Counted from the stretch's first letter, positions 9,759-18,594 are shown. The stretch is 31,051 bases of DNA from Bigelowiella natans CCMP2755 (GCA_000320545.1 ADNK01000792.1:1-31051), one strand, 5' to 3'. The notes: generated by a model from the sequence alone, not told the origin. Numbers and translations are program-made.

Positions 9759-11123
9759 TCAGCCACGCGCATATCGCTTCGGAATTCTCAACCGCCTTTT
9801 CTTGGGGGGGGGGGCAGGATCCTGAGCAACGGCGTCTAGTATAGCTTGTTGTCGCCGAGCCTCCTTGTCCTCTAGGTTTTCGCTTTCTATCGACTCTGTA
9901 GAAGTTGTGGCTTCGATGACGACTATGTCTGTGGTTTTTCTACCAGCCCCTTCTTCCCCGCCTTCCATTCTTTTCCTCTCTTCTTCCGAACGCTTTTCTC
10001 CGCCCGCCTCTCCTATGTTCTCGTCGCCTTCGCCCCGATCTGGTTCTTTATACCTCTCTATCGCGCTGTCAGGGAATTCTTCATAGGCTCCAAGTTCGGC
10101 TCGCTTCCTCTTCAGAGCCACCCCCAGCGCCTTTCTCGTGACTTCTGTTGCTAAGTAGACGTCCTGAAGCATTTCTAATTCAGTTATGAGGAAGGGGAGG
10201 TGCTCATGAACACCCTTCTGATCTCTTATATTCAACGGCAGTGCGACGGCCATCTCGGCGAGGTGGGCTAGGATCTCCTCCCTTCGCTGTGTGACCGTTC
10301 CGGAGAAAACTTTTAAGTCTTTCATGATATGCTTCCGAAGGCCAATATTGTAGGCATTGCATACGATTTGCAGAGCTGCTATGGCCAGCGGCTTTGCTTG
10401 GCGTCCTTCGAGGATGAGCGCCTCGATGGCCACATCCAACAGTTTCTGTGTCCGTTGCACCACCTCGCGGATCTTCGCCATAGTCTTCGTGGCCTTGGTT
10501 TTGAGCGAAGGGATTTCCAGATAATTCAACATGCGGTCTATAAACATGTGCGGCTTCTGGGTCGGGACATAAATGCCAAGTTTCTTCTTCATTGTGTCGT
10601 ATACGCGGACAAGCTCGCCCAGCGTGCAGTCAGCTTTCCGGGCTATCTCCTTTATTTCGAACCGGTCGCTGTGGGGATCATTCCTGAAACTAATGAAAAG
10701 GGCGGCTGCGATGAGGACGATCATGTACTCGCCGCTCGGGGCTTTATCATTGCAAAACTTCTTGAGCTTGTGCATTACGGTTTTGAGAATTTGAGTCTTG
10801 GTGCCGTAGTGGCTCACGAACTCGCCCACGAACGTCTCTGCCCTCCTCTCAATATTTTTCCACCTTTTCACCTTTAAATATTTCGCAGTCAAGGCCCCCC
10901 CTCTCGTTCCACGTTGGCGGATGCCGTGATCTCTAAAGTTGCCCGAGTGGCTATAGCCTGTACATTCGGCGCGGTGAAGCACGTGCTCGAGGGCAAAGGT
11001 GGGCTTCGGCTGGTATCCGCAGTAGTTGCAGGCCCTTGTGGAGGAAACAGGATCGCTGACGATCTCGCCAATGTTGCAGTTCGAGCACGTTTCCCCCGCC
11101 GGGGGAAGGAGCGTTTCCATCAT
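9759..11123 (-). CDS. TFIIB/BRF-family transcription initiation factor
   Basis: A single open frame of 454 residues from ATG 11123 (ATGATG) to TGA. In the nucleus this family bridges TBP and RNA polymerase II (TFIIB) or III (BRF1/BRF2). The N-terminus is a zinc ribbon with C13-x2-C16 and C32-x2-C35 (CSNC...CNYCGY). Two cyclin folds follow: about residues 85-200 (KLKKFCND, MIVLIAAALFIS) and about 205-310, where EGRQAKPLAIAALQIVC matches the second-repeat signature. After about residue 340 the protein is charged and Glu-rich and ends in a basic KKRRLRIPKRYARG. The divergence from ordinary TFIIB and the acidic tail lean towards a BRF2-like or lineage-specific paralogue. Most neighbours have introns; this one has none. 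Confidence 0.82.
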   Translation of the reverse strand: MMETLLPPAGETCSNCNIGEIVSDPVSSTRACNYCGYQPKPTFALEHVLHRAECTGYSHSGNFRDHGIRQRGTRGGALTAKYLKVKRWKNIERRAETFVGEFVSHYGTKTQILKTVMHKLKKFCNDKAPSGEYMIVLIAAALFISFRNDPHSDRFEIKEIARKADCTLGELVRVYDTMKKKLGIYVPTQKPHMFIDRMLNYLEIPSLKTKATKTMAKIREVVQRTQKLLDVAIEALILEGRQAKPLAIAALQIVCNAYNIGLRKHIMKDLKVFSGTVTQRREEILAHLAEMAVALPLNIRDQKGVHEHLPFLITELEMLQDVYLATEVTRKALGVALKRKRAELGAYEEFPDSAIERYKEPDRGEGDENIGEAGGEKRSEEERKRMEGGEEGAGRKTTDIVVIEATTSTESIESENLEDKEARRQQAILDAVAQDPAPPPKKRRLRIPKRYARG

Positions 11124-11276
11124 GAAGCCTTCGACCGCCCGAGGAGGGGCATGAATGATGCGGTGTGAATAATCACAAAAACTATCCCATTTAACCCTGC
11201 GACACCAAAACTTTTTTGTCGCAGTAACGGAAACAGAAAATCTATTGGATTTATTTACTGCGACAACATATCACTG
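11124..11276. promoter_or_regulatory. Divergent promoter with CTGCGACA inverted repeats
   Basis: 153 bases separate the TFIIB-like start (11123, -) and the zinc-finger/SAM gene start (11277, +). CTGCGACA occurs at 11197-11204 and 11258-11265, and its complement TGTCGCAG at 11217-11224. TGTCGCAGTAA (11217-11227) and TTACTGCGACA (11255-11265) form a perfect 11-bp inverted repeat with a 27-base spacer, ending 11 bases before the + start codon. Confidence 0.6.
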
Positions 11277-12519
11277 ATGTCGTCAAACAGAGGGCAAAAT
11301 CGTGCCCGAAACTGCTGGCAGGGGGAGGGAGCCTCTCAGACGGAGGACACCTCGAAAAACCCCTCTCCGAAGAAGATGCCGAATGTTGATGACCAAGCCC
11401 ATGACGTAAAGCAGAGGAAGGAGGACTCTAGGAATGGTACCGATGCTTTAGTGAAACGTGCCAGACTTCCCCCGATCGCTACCAGGCAAACAAGGGAAGG
11501 ATCACCCCCAACTCATGGTAACTCGGAGGGGGGTGGAAGCACAAAAGCCGACGGTCCTGGGTCATCAATCCGAAAGGAGGGAAGCCAGGTTAACATTCGT
11601 AACAGCACTGAGGAAAAGGAGGAGGGACGACAGAGGAACCGAGGGACGGCAGTGGAAGAGAACAGTATCAACAATTGTAATAGTGATAATACGACCCCCA
11701 GCAGGGAGTTGAGCAGAGAGTGGATCTGCCAAGCTTGCACGTCTCGAAACGCGCATAAAGCCCTTCAATGTAGCGTTTGCAAGACGCCTAAGGAAGACGA
11801 TGACGACCCACCGAACTTACAAGCTACCGTCAAGATGGCGCTACATAGTAGCACCTCATCAAAAGGTTACTCGGATGCATTCAAAGTCATGGATAAGGCC
11901 GGGAGTATTAATTCTCCCCGGGACGCAAAAGATGATTCATCAGTACCAAACAATGACCAGTACACATATAACGGCTCGACGAATTACAACTACAACTACG
12001 GCGAAAAAAGTCAAGCCGCACGCTCCGACGATTCCTCATTGTGAGTGACACACACACAGTCTCCCACGCCACCACCACCCACCCCAGCAGTAGAAAGTTT
12101 TTTTTAAGATGATGGTGTTGATGGTGAAATTGATGATGATCCTGATAATGGCAACGACATGAGCAAATGCTACTTGCCCTCCCTATCTCCTGTGCTATTC
12201 CCTACCGACTTTCATATCCGTGAGCACCACCTTGCTCACACCCATCGCCTGAGAAAACACTGTTGTGACTGTCACCGGCTTTTTCCTTAGAAACGTCGAT
12301 GCGGACACGAAGTTCCTCCTATCGCTAGGGCAGCGGTCACAGTTTGAGAAACTCGACGTCAAGGGGGTGCAGAGGTGGCTGCAAGTGGCCGTTCGGCACA
12401 AGCAAATCGGCCTTCCTGCCGATGTAGCAAAGGCGGCGTCCCCAGAGGAGATGTGCGGGCGGGACATCCTGACTGCTTCCGACGGCGCGCTGATGCAGAT
12501 GCTGGGGACGCTGGGTTAG
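11277..12519 (+). CDS. RanBP2-type zinc finger plus SAM-like domain protein, stopping inside the SAM domain
   Basis: Exon 11277-12040 (donor GTGAGT) joins in phase to 12291 onwards (acceptor CCTTAG). The first exon is disordered, charged and Ser/Asn-rich. It contains one RanBP2 finger, WICQACTSRNAHKALQCSVC, with the W-x-C-x2-C-x10-C-x2-C spacing; such fingers bind ubiquitin, RNA or protein partners. The second exon reads as a SAM-like helix bundle (VQRWLQ, DILTASDGALMQMLGTLG) and meets TAG at 12517-12519. After the TAG the same frame continues GMRLRDAVQKTF, the expected end of a SAM domain, to a donor at 12608 that is in phase with the next exon. The gene is therefore either interrupted or truncated here. 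Confidence 0.65.
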
Positions 12520-12758
12520 GGTATGCGGCTGCGGGACGCGGTCCAAAAGACTTTCCAAATTGCTGCTAAGGGCTCAGTTGCTCGCTATCGCAAGGCCACT
12601 AAGGATCGGTACGCAACCACCTCCAAAACGATGACCCTGCTCATACGTGATGAAGTCGTATTTTCCATGATGAATGAGTGCCGATGCGTGTAGGCGTGCG
12701 AGCGTGCGTGCGCGCGCACATGCCTGCGCCCAATCTAATCTGGTGGCGTGACGCGTAG

Positions 12759-12993
12759 GTGGATGTTCTCGGAGGACGAGATAGAGATCTCGCGCAGGCT
12801 GGGGGAGGGCAATTTCGCCATGACGCACCTCGCGCGCATCAAGGACGACGGGCGGAGGGTCGCCCTGAAGATTCCCAACACGCGGATGAGCGACAGCGAG
12901 GCCCTCGAGGAGATGAAAGCCCTGCTGGAGATCGGAAGGCACAAGAATATCGTGACTTTCATCGGTTCGGTGACCATCAACGGCAACCCGTGC
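12759..12993 (+). pseudogene. Protein-kinase N-lobe fragment
   Basis: The acceptor GCGTAG at 12758 joins in phase to the donor at 12608, giving DRWMFSEDEIEISRRLGEG. The nucleotide-binding loop is GEGNFAMTH, the beta-3 Lys is in VALKI, the alpha-C region is EEMKALLE and HKNIVTFIG is the alpha-C/beta-4 segment. All of this matches the first third of the intact kinase at 18651-21874, which also has GNFAMTH and FIGI. The frame then enters a 39-bp repeated sequence and stops (TAG 13018-13020). No HRD, DFG or APE segment follows, so no active kinase can be made from this locus as it stands. Confidence 0.7.
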
Positions 12994-13032
12994 TGTGGTG
13001 TGATAAAGAAATGTAGGTAGATGGGCATGGTA
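12994..13032 (+). repeat. 39-bp repeat, copy 1 (inverted partner at 17627-17665)
   Basis: All 39 bases match the reverse complement of 17627-17665. This copy starts at the last codon of the kinase N-lobe frame and ends three bases before the ankyrin-coding frame. A hypothetical 38-base GT-AG intron (12998-13035) nearly coincides with it and would join the flanks in phase, but it would be far shorter than the other introns here and would remove the kinase hinge. Confidence 0.9.
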
Positions 13033-13035
13033 AAG

Positions 13036-13986
13036 GCAGTCTCGACGCCGTGTTTAGGCGCTTTGAAAGCCGGGGCAATTTCCTAGAAGAAGTCGGCGGT
13101 CTCCCGTTGCTGCTCATGAGCGCAGGCGGCATATTGGGTATTCTTTTCCACAATTGCTTGTGACGATGCTACTTATACTATTACTACCACTACTATCGCT
13201 CCTCCTCCTCCTCCTCCTCCTCCTCCTGCTGCTGCTACTGCTGTATCAAAACTACCCCAGACATCAAGAAGATCGTCAAAGATGATTCGCAGCTGAAGCG
13301 TCTTCTGGGGAAGGATCCCTATGACTTCGCTCTGGAGAACAAAGATGAAGACGCCGTCAAGGTGGAAATAGCACTCAGCATTCTTGCTCCTAGAATTTCT
13401 CTCTCCCGCCGCTCGCTGCCTTGACGACGATGAGAGAAACAGCGATCAGCGCCCTTCTCGATGTCTTTATGTGTTTGCAAGTGCACGCATACTCGCAACC
13501 GACTAACAGGTGGCAGAGTCGCTCAGAGCTCACACCTCAAGCCAGGTGATGGAAATCCTGCAGAAGGCCTTACGGTACTTACTTAGTTAGCGGTTTGTTT
13601 GGAACAGAGCAGCGTCATCTCCCCACTGATGCATTACCTCCCAACCATGATGGGCCTCCCCACTCCCTCTCACGACAGGTTTCATCAGGCCGGCGTGGTG
13701 CGCGCGTTCATCGCCGAGGGGAAAGCAATGGACGTGCTGGCCGGCTCCGGGGTCCATACGCTCAGGACGATAGAGAGCGCGTTGGGGAGTGGACCTTCGG
13801 CGAAGGAGTCACTTCAGCCTGACCGACGCCCAATATACAACGCTGCCCTTGTTGGAGAACAAGGCCGCTGCAACCGAGACTGAATACAAAATGAGCATCT
13901 TGATACTCGATAGCTATCGGGGATTCAAAGATGGTGGAGTTCTTTATCGAGGAGCTCGGTGTCAAGGTGCTTGTCCGGCCAATGCC
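13036..13986 (+). pseudogene. Ankyrin-repeat exons with frame breaks
   Basis: Exons 13036-13137, 13261-13361, 13510-13574 and 13679 onwards join in phase. They read as ankyrin helices: GSLDAVFRRF, GGLPLLLMSAGGILDIKKIV and LLGKDPYDFALENKDEDAVK. In the last exon the protein-like signal changes frame twice: from TIESALG to TTLPLLENKAAATETEYKM near the GGGG at about 13774-13777, and from ILILDSYRG to DSKMVEFFIEELGVKV at the GGGG near 13919-13922. One base fewer in each run would restore a single frame. The last piece ends at a donor (13986) in phase with the exon at 14544. Confidence 0.6.
13197..13245. repeat. (CTC)n/(CTG)n trinucleotide array in an intron
   Basis: A CTC array passes into CTG/CTA units just before the CCCCAG acceptor at 13260. 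It is pyrimidine-rich and probably acts as the tract for that acceptor. Confidence 0.9.
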
Positions 13987-14168
13987 GTGGATGTAGCCGA
14001 GAGGCATGCTGCGTCTTCATGCGTCTGCGTGGATGAGAGGCTGTGTGCGTGGTGTGCGTGGTTGGCTGCCCGTGTCTACTGGCAGCAGTGGGGGGAGAGG
14101 GGAGGAAGCATGAATATACGAGCAGATGATGATTGAACAAGATGAGAACTTGTGGCTATGCGTAACAT

Positions 14169-14255
14169 AAACACACACACACACACACACACACGCAGAG
14201 AGGGAGAGAAGGGGGGGGGCGATGGGGGAAGGAGGGAAACAGACACACCCGTTCA

Positions 14256-14296
<41 letters not shown>

Positions 14297-14326
14297 AAAA
14301 TGGGTCGGTGCGACCGGTTGATTAAA

Positions 14327-14364
<38 letters not shown>
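14169..14364. repeat. (AC)n and two (AT)n arrays in an intron
   Basis: (AC)n lies at 14169-14194, (AT)n at about 14260-14292 and a second (AT)n at about 14331-14364. The 38 bases between the AT arrays contain the inverted repeat GGTCG-GTG-CGACC. All lie in the 557-base intron 13987-14543 of the ankyrin locus. Confidence 0.9.
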
Positions 14365-14366
<2 letters not shown>

Positions 14367-14543
14367 ACACACAAGGTTGAGTGAGTGTGTAGTCGCGTGT
14401 CCAGGGTGTTGGTGGTTGACGGTAGCTTCTGGTGCTGTCTTTGATGTGTGATCAACAAAGGTTCATGCCAGGGAGGATTACTGCCCAGGATTTGAGTTTC
14501 TCTGCTGTAGCATTCAAGCATGGTGTGGTTGTATAAATTGCAG

Positions 14544-14952
14544 GGAAACGCCGCTGAATACCCTTTGCTGCCTGTTCAGCTGGTTTCTATGGCCACTCTA
14601 CATGTGTACTATGGACCTTACGTTCTCGCTCGCCGGACGATGTTATTGCACCCTTGCGCACATCGACCGATGCCGCCGTTGGAACGTCGGCAACTTCGCT
14701 GCCCGCGACCGCTTGGAACTCGAGTCCTGTCGTGACAGTCAGTGTCCAGGGTGCGACTGGCACTTTACCGATGCCCTTCAGGCGGCCAACCACGACGTGA
14801 GCACACCCCTACGCACCGCCGCGCGTTTTAAGAACAAAACGATTGCCCTGCAGCTGATGCAGAGCGAGGGGGCGCATGTGGACTACCCGTCGGCAAGAAC
14901 ATCGAGCGTCCCTCGAGGCTCTCGAGCTTGATAAAGCAGTAGCGTGGCCTGT
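14544..14952 (+). pseudogene. Further ankyrin-like coding of the damaged locus
   Basis: The acceptor TTGCAG at 14543 continues the preceding exon in phase and gives ETPLNTLC. The frame stays open past HDVSTPLRTAARFKNKTIAL, an ankyrin-type TPL-x2-AA repeat. At the GGGGG run (about 14868-14872) the frame runs on to a stop at 14931. One base fewer would lead into RASLEALELDKAVAWPVRC, an ankyrin-tail-like helix pair in the frame of the Cys-rich segment that follows. A TGA then separates the two. The middle of this stretch (14580-14750) has no clear repeats and may hide an intron. Confidence 0.45.
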
Positions 14953-14968
14953 CAGGTGTTGCTGAGGG

Positions 14969-15490
14969 ATGGAACACGCGTTCCACAGGCTCGGGTGCGA
15001 TTCGGACCAGTGCGGGATTTGCATTTGCTGCTGCAACTGCATGACGCTCGAGCTGGGACACCACTGGCCGTGCGCATGCTGTGCGTGCATGACAAACGTT
15101 TGCGTCAAGTGTGGCGAGCGCGGTATCTTTCCTGAATGCTGCTGCTACGCCGAAAGTGGGGGGAGGAAGACAACGACGGCAGCGATGGTGCGGAATAGGA
15201 AACAGGTGGCACCGTTTCCGTTGGAGCAGCAGCAAGGATTCGAGGAGAAGGAAAAGAAGAAGATAGCGCAATTTCCAGGCGAGGGCCAAAGCAAGTTGGG
15301 GAAAGGCTTCATCGATAAGAGCAGCAATGATGAAGGTGATGTTAAGCTTAAAGACGGAGGTAGTATAGGTGCTTGGATGAAGGAGGGGTTGCATTCTAAA
15401 AATGCCGAATACGCGAAGGGCCAGAAGCACAGTGGCATTGGCGCGACCAATAACCAAGCTGGACCGCACCAACACCACGACATGCGGTAG
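14969..15490 (+). CDS. Cys-rich RING-like C-terminal segment of the same locus
   Basis: An open frame of 173 codons from an ATG to TAG. It begins MEHAFHRLGCDSDQCGIC and has CxxC pairs with GHH between them (CGIC, GHHWPCACCAC, CVKCG, ECCC), a pattern like the RING fingers of ubiquitin ligases but with uneven spacing. The rest is basic and Gly/Lys-rich with no domain. An in-frame TGA at 14953-14955 parts it from the ankyrin-like coding, so it is either the tail of the damaged gene or a small product of its own. RING identity is an inference from Cys/His spacing. Confidence 0.45.
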   Translation: MEHAFHRLGCDSDQCGICICCCNCMTLELGHHWPCACCACMTNVCVKCGERGIFPECCCYAESGGRKTTTAAMVRNRKQVAPFPLEQQQGFEEKEKKKIAQFPGEGQSKLGKGFIDKSSNDEGDVKLKDGGSIGAWMKEGLHSKNAEYAKGQKHSGIGATNNQAGPHQHHDMR

Positions 15491-16317
15491 CTTTGTGCGT
15501 TGATTGCCTATCAAAAATCAATTTAGCTGATGAAGTAGAGTTGATGAATTCCTAGTTCCATGAAAACTGAGGAAACTGTTCCTTCCATTTTTGTGCGTGA
15601 AACAATGATGTAGCGATTGATATGTGTTTAACTTGCCAATCGTCGTGAAGTGAAAGCAACGCTACAGCTGACAATGTAAAAACTACAGATTTGTCATTGA
15701 TTTGTGATGTCCATGCATTCAATGATGAGCTGCGCTACATGTGTGCATGAACGCACAACCCAATGTGTGAAGGCACACATCTGCATAGCAACAATGCTAG
15801 AATGGCAAAAGCATTTTCATGTTCTGTGCTTATGTAAGACGGATGTAATGAAGTGATTAAATCTTTTATAACTTACAATAGTCATCCTAATATAGCCATG
15901 CAAAGCAGCGGCTACAGCGCTTAGGTTGTGTCTATTTGTCTCGTCCATCATGCATGTTTCATGTATTTGAAAGCATCTGCAGCCTGTCGTCGTCGATGTC
16001 ATGCGCGGTGCACGCATGTACAAATGCATTATACCATCGCAGCTTTGCACATTTACATTGGCATGATGACCTATGAAAATTACAACTGCTGTTTTCGTCA
16101 CATCCGACTTTGCATCCGCACTGCTAGAATGGGGTTTGTTGCGTAGCGCCGCGAGCTCGGCCATTTTCGGTTCTCACTTGTTGAGGACAGCTAATAATTT
16201 GTAATGAAGCATTGCATTGGGAGCAGGTCTAGATCAAGAGATTTGTCTATCTGTGTGGCCGACGCCATGCTAGCATGGCAAGTAAAGCTTCACTCACGAC
16301 ACTTGAACTCACGCCAC
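15491..16317. other. Intergenic gap, no gene seen
   Basis: No exon with convincing composition. It contains a 7-bp hairpin (ATGTGTG 15763-15769 / CACACAT 15774-15780) and members of the intergenic CTAG word family (TGCTAGAATGG near 15795 and 16122; CATGCTAGCATGG near 16267). Confidence 0.6.
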
Positions 16318-17130
16318 TCATTCAAGGGATTTATTTTCGTTAAATCTTCCAATTCCTTCCTTTTTCCTCAACCATTCTCTTTTCTCTTCCTCTAATTTAG
16401 CTACCATGGATTCGAAAGTTTGAATTTCGTCATATAATTTGGACACGAACTGTTTTTCCGGGTTACTCCGACCACTTTCCATGGAGTCTCCACGCGTGAT
16501 CTCATCGGATTTTTTTTCTTTTTGTAGATCTGAGACAAGGATTGACTTTATCGTTCCTTCAGAATTTATTGGAGGCACAATGTACAGTCTCTTCTTCAGA
16601 GGAAAGAATCTTCTTGGGGTTGGCGAAGGACCTGATGTTTGACTTGGGTACTGGCATCGAGATGAGGGTGTGTAAGCGGAAGCGTGACGTGCTCTCCGGT
16701 GATCATTCGAGCCCAGTGAAGGCGATGAAGAATTAGTACGCATCTTACTTTTTTGGCGCCTTGAAGAAGGACTTGATTGGGGAGTGAAGAACGTCCTTCG
16801 AGATGATGGTCTAATATGATTAGCATGATGTATTCTAGAGCTTTTCATTGCACGGTATATGTGTCTTGATTCAATTTTCGGAGTAGGCGTTGAAGTTTGT
16901 TTAGTCTCGTTCTTATCTGGATGACCAATCGAAGGGTAACGTACTGTTCGTTGATTATGCGAGCCTAGTGACGGCAATGAACTATAACTCCGTCGATTAT
17001 ACGAGCCTAGTGAAGGTGAAGTACGCATCATTCCTTTTTTTTTCCTTCGGGAAGACAATGGCAGACTCCGTCTGAGCAGAGATGATCCCGGATCCTGCGA
17101 GAGACTGGTAATCCTGAAAATATAGCACAT
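16318..17130 (-). CDS. Ser/Arg-rich protein with C-terminal coiled coil, unrecognised
   Basis: 270 codons from ATG 17130 to TGA. The N-terminal 200 residues are Ser-, Arg- and Pro-rich, with three spaced copies of a PSLGS motif (SPSLGSYNRR, LPSLGSHNQR, SPSLGSNDHRR). At DNA level these correspond to the repeated word CGAGCC(T/C)AGTGA (near 16708, 16961 and 17003). The last 60 residues form a charged heptad-like helix (QTFESMVAKLEEEKREWLRK). This looks like a disordered phosphorylated linker plus dimerisation helix; no family is recognised. A possible splice acceptor (TTTTCAG) 13 bases inside the frame means an upstream exon may replace the first few codons. Confidence 0.5.
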   Translation of the reverse strand: MCYIFRITSLSQDPGSSLLRRSLPLSSRRKKKGMMRTSPSLGSYNRRSYSSLPSLGSHNQRTVRYPSIGHPDKNETKQTSTPTPKIESRHIYRAMKSSRIHHANHIRPSSRRTFFTPQSSPSSRRQKSKMRTNSSSPSLGSNDHRRARHASAYTPSSRCQYPSQTSGPSPTPRRFFPLKKRLYIVPPINSEGTIKSILVSDLQKEKKSDEITRGDSMESGRSNPEKQFVSKLYDEIQTFESMVAKLEEEKREWLRKKEGIGRFNENKSLE

Positions 17131-17626
17131 TACACCGGTTCTTCGCGCGCATCACGCTACTCCACCACAGCTGCTTAAAAATTACATGGTAATGTACAAA
17201 ATCCCCACCCTCCTTCCTACTTTACCGTTCCAATGGCGGTATCATCACTGGAACGGTAGTGCTCCGCACTATTCTCCTCGAAGTAGAAGACGTTTCGGAC
17301 TGCTCCTCCATTTCAGCGAGCCCACTGCGTGGAAAGATGCAACGCAACAGCAGGCAGGGGCTTGGGGTTGCGATGTCTGCGAGTAATCAATCAATCGTCG
17401 GACGGACTACCATCAGTAACGGCAATTTGGTGAAGGATTTGATGCTTGATGTGCCATCATCCATCACCCCAAGTTAGATCTGAGCAATGAACGATACAAG
17501 GGAAAATCACCTTAAAAAATGGGAAATGAGCAGTGGGCATTTTAGGCATTGGGTCTTACTCGTAGGTATGATGTCGCACATGATAAATAGAGGCCGTTTG
17601 GCAGAGAGTTTGTCGCACTCGATGAA

Positions 17627-17665
17627 TACCATGCCCATCTACCTACATTTCTTTATCACACCACA
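17627..17665 (-). repeat. 39-bp repeat, copy 2
   Basis: This is the exact reverse complement of 12994-13032, with no mismatch over 39 bases; identity ends abruptly on both sides. It borders the G-poor island on its right. Confidence 0.9.
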
Positions 17666-18240
17666 TCACACTTAAAGTTAAAACTCACTCTTAGCACAAC
17701 TATTTACCTACATTAATAATAATATCTTGCCACCATTACATCTATCCAAACACCAAAAATTTGAACACCAATAACCCCTGATAACAAATAATAACCCATT
17801 CGAATCAGTCTATGACTCACCCAATCTGCCGCAAGAATCCAAAAACTATCCCCACCCCACTCTCTAGTCACGTCACGTCACCTTTGAAGCTATCCAGCCA
17901 TCAGACTACTTATGACCCACCTTTCCCAACAAATAAAAAAAAAACAAGGCCAATTTCTAAATTACTTGCATCTGCTGGTTCAATATATTAAAAGCGACCT
18001 CCAATAAAATTCCGAAATACCCTAAATACCCTCCATTCAATCTTTCCTATTCTCCTTCCTTGAAATTTATACCGAAATCCATCTCCCTGATAAAACCTTA
18101 CGACAACAAAAACCAACAATTTTCCTCATAAATTGCACACCTTACATACCTATCATTAAATTTACCAACATAAAAGCTTCAAACCTAAAAAATGGACGCC
18201 TCAAACCTAAAAGTAAAAAGAAAAAAGTTCATTAACTACA
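17666..18240. other. G-poor, strand-asymmetric island
   Basis: The + strand here is almost entirely A, C and T. A hand count over 17701-18240 gives about 38 G in 540 bases, while C stays common. It holds no microsatellite and no long frame on either strand, unlike the surrounding DNA. It could be an inserted element, an organellar insert or an unusual non-coding transcript; the sequence alone does not decide. Confidence 0.7.
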
Positions 18241-18590
18241 AGTCAAAAATTTTGCTATGTTCTGCCATACAATTTTTGACTTTCGCAATGTCCGTTATCC
18301 CCCCCCCCCCCCTCAATGCACCCAACGTTGAACGTTGAATGATCTTCTGATAAAGGTCGACAAGATAGTTGGTGAAAAGTGCTCAAATCGGGACCTAAAA
18401 TTTTGTTTTCAATGTCAATACCGTTAGTGTCAATTGTGTCTGAACACCCACTCTCCACTCTCCATCTTTTGGTCACAGGACAAACACCGAACATTGATGA
18501 GCTGATGAGGTCACCAACATTCATACAAACAAACAGACAAATATTACTGTGTGCGAATATACGTGCGCATCGGAGATGGAGGGTACAGGA

Positions 18591-18594
<4 letters not shown>

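Noticed and set aside
12517-12519. TAG reassigned as a sense codon in this organism
   Set aside because: The first gene and the LRR kinase appear to end in TAG, so reassignment is not supported by this window.
14156-14521. A minus-strand frame with Ile-Tyr and Cys-Val runs
   Set aside because: It is translation of the (AT)n and (AC)n arrays in an intron.
17487-17675. A 62-codon frame with a kinase-hinge-like look (VLLVGMMSHMINRGRLAESL)
   Set aside because: No N-lobe or catalytic loop lies near it, and its last third is the reverse complement of the 39-bp repeat, so the resemblance is probably chance.
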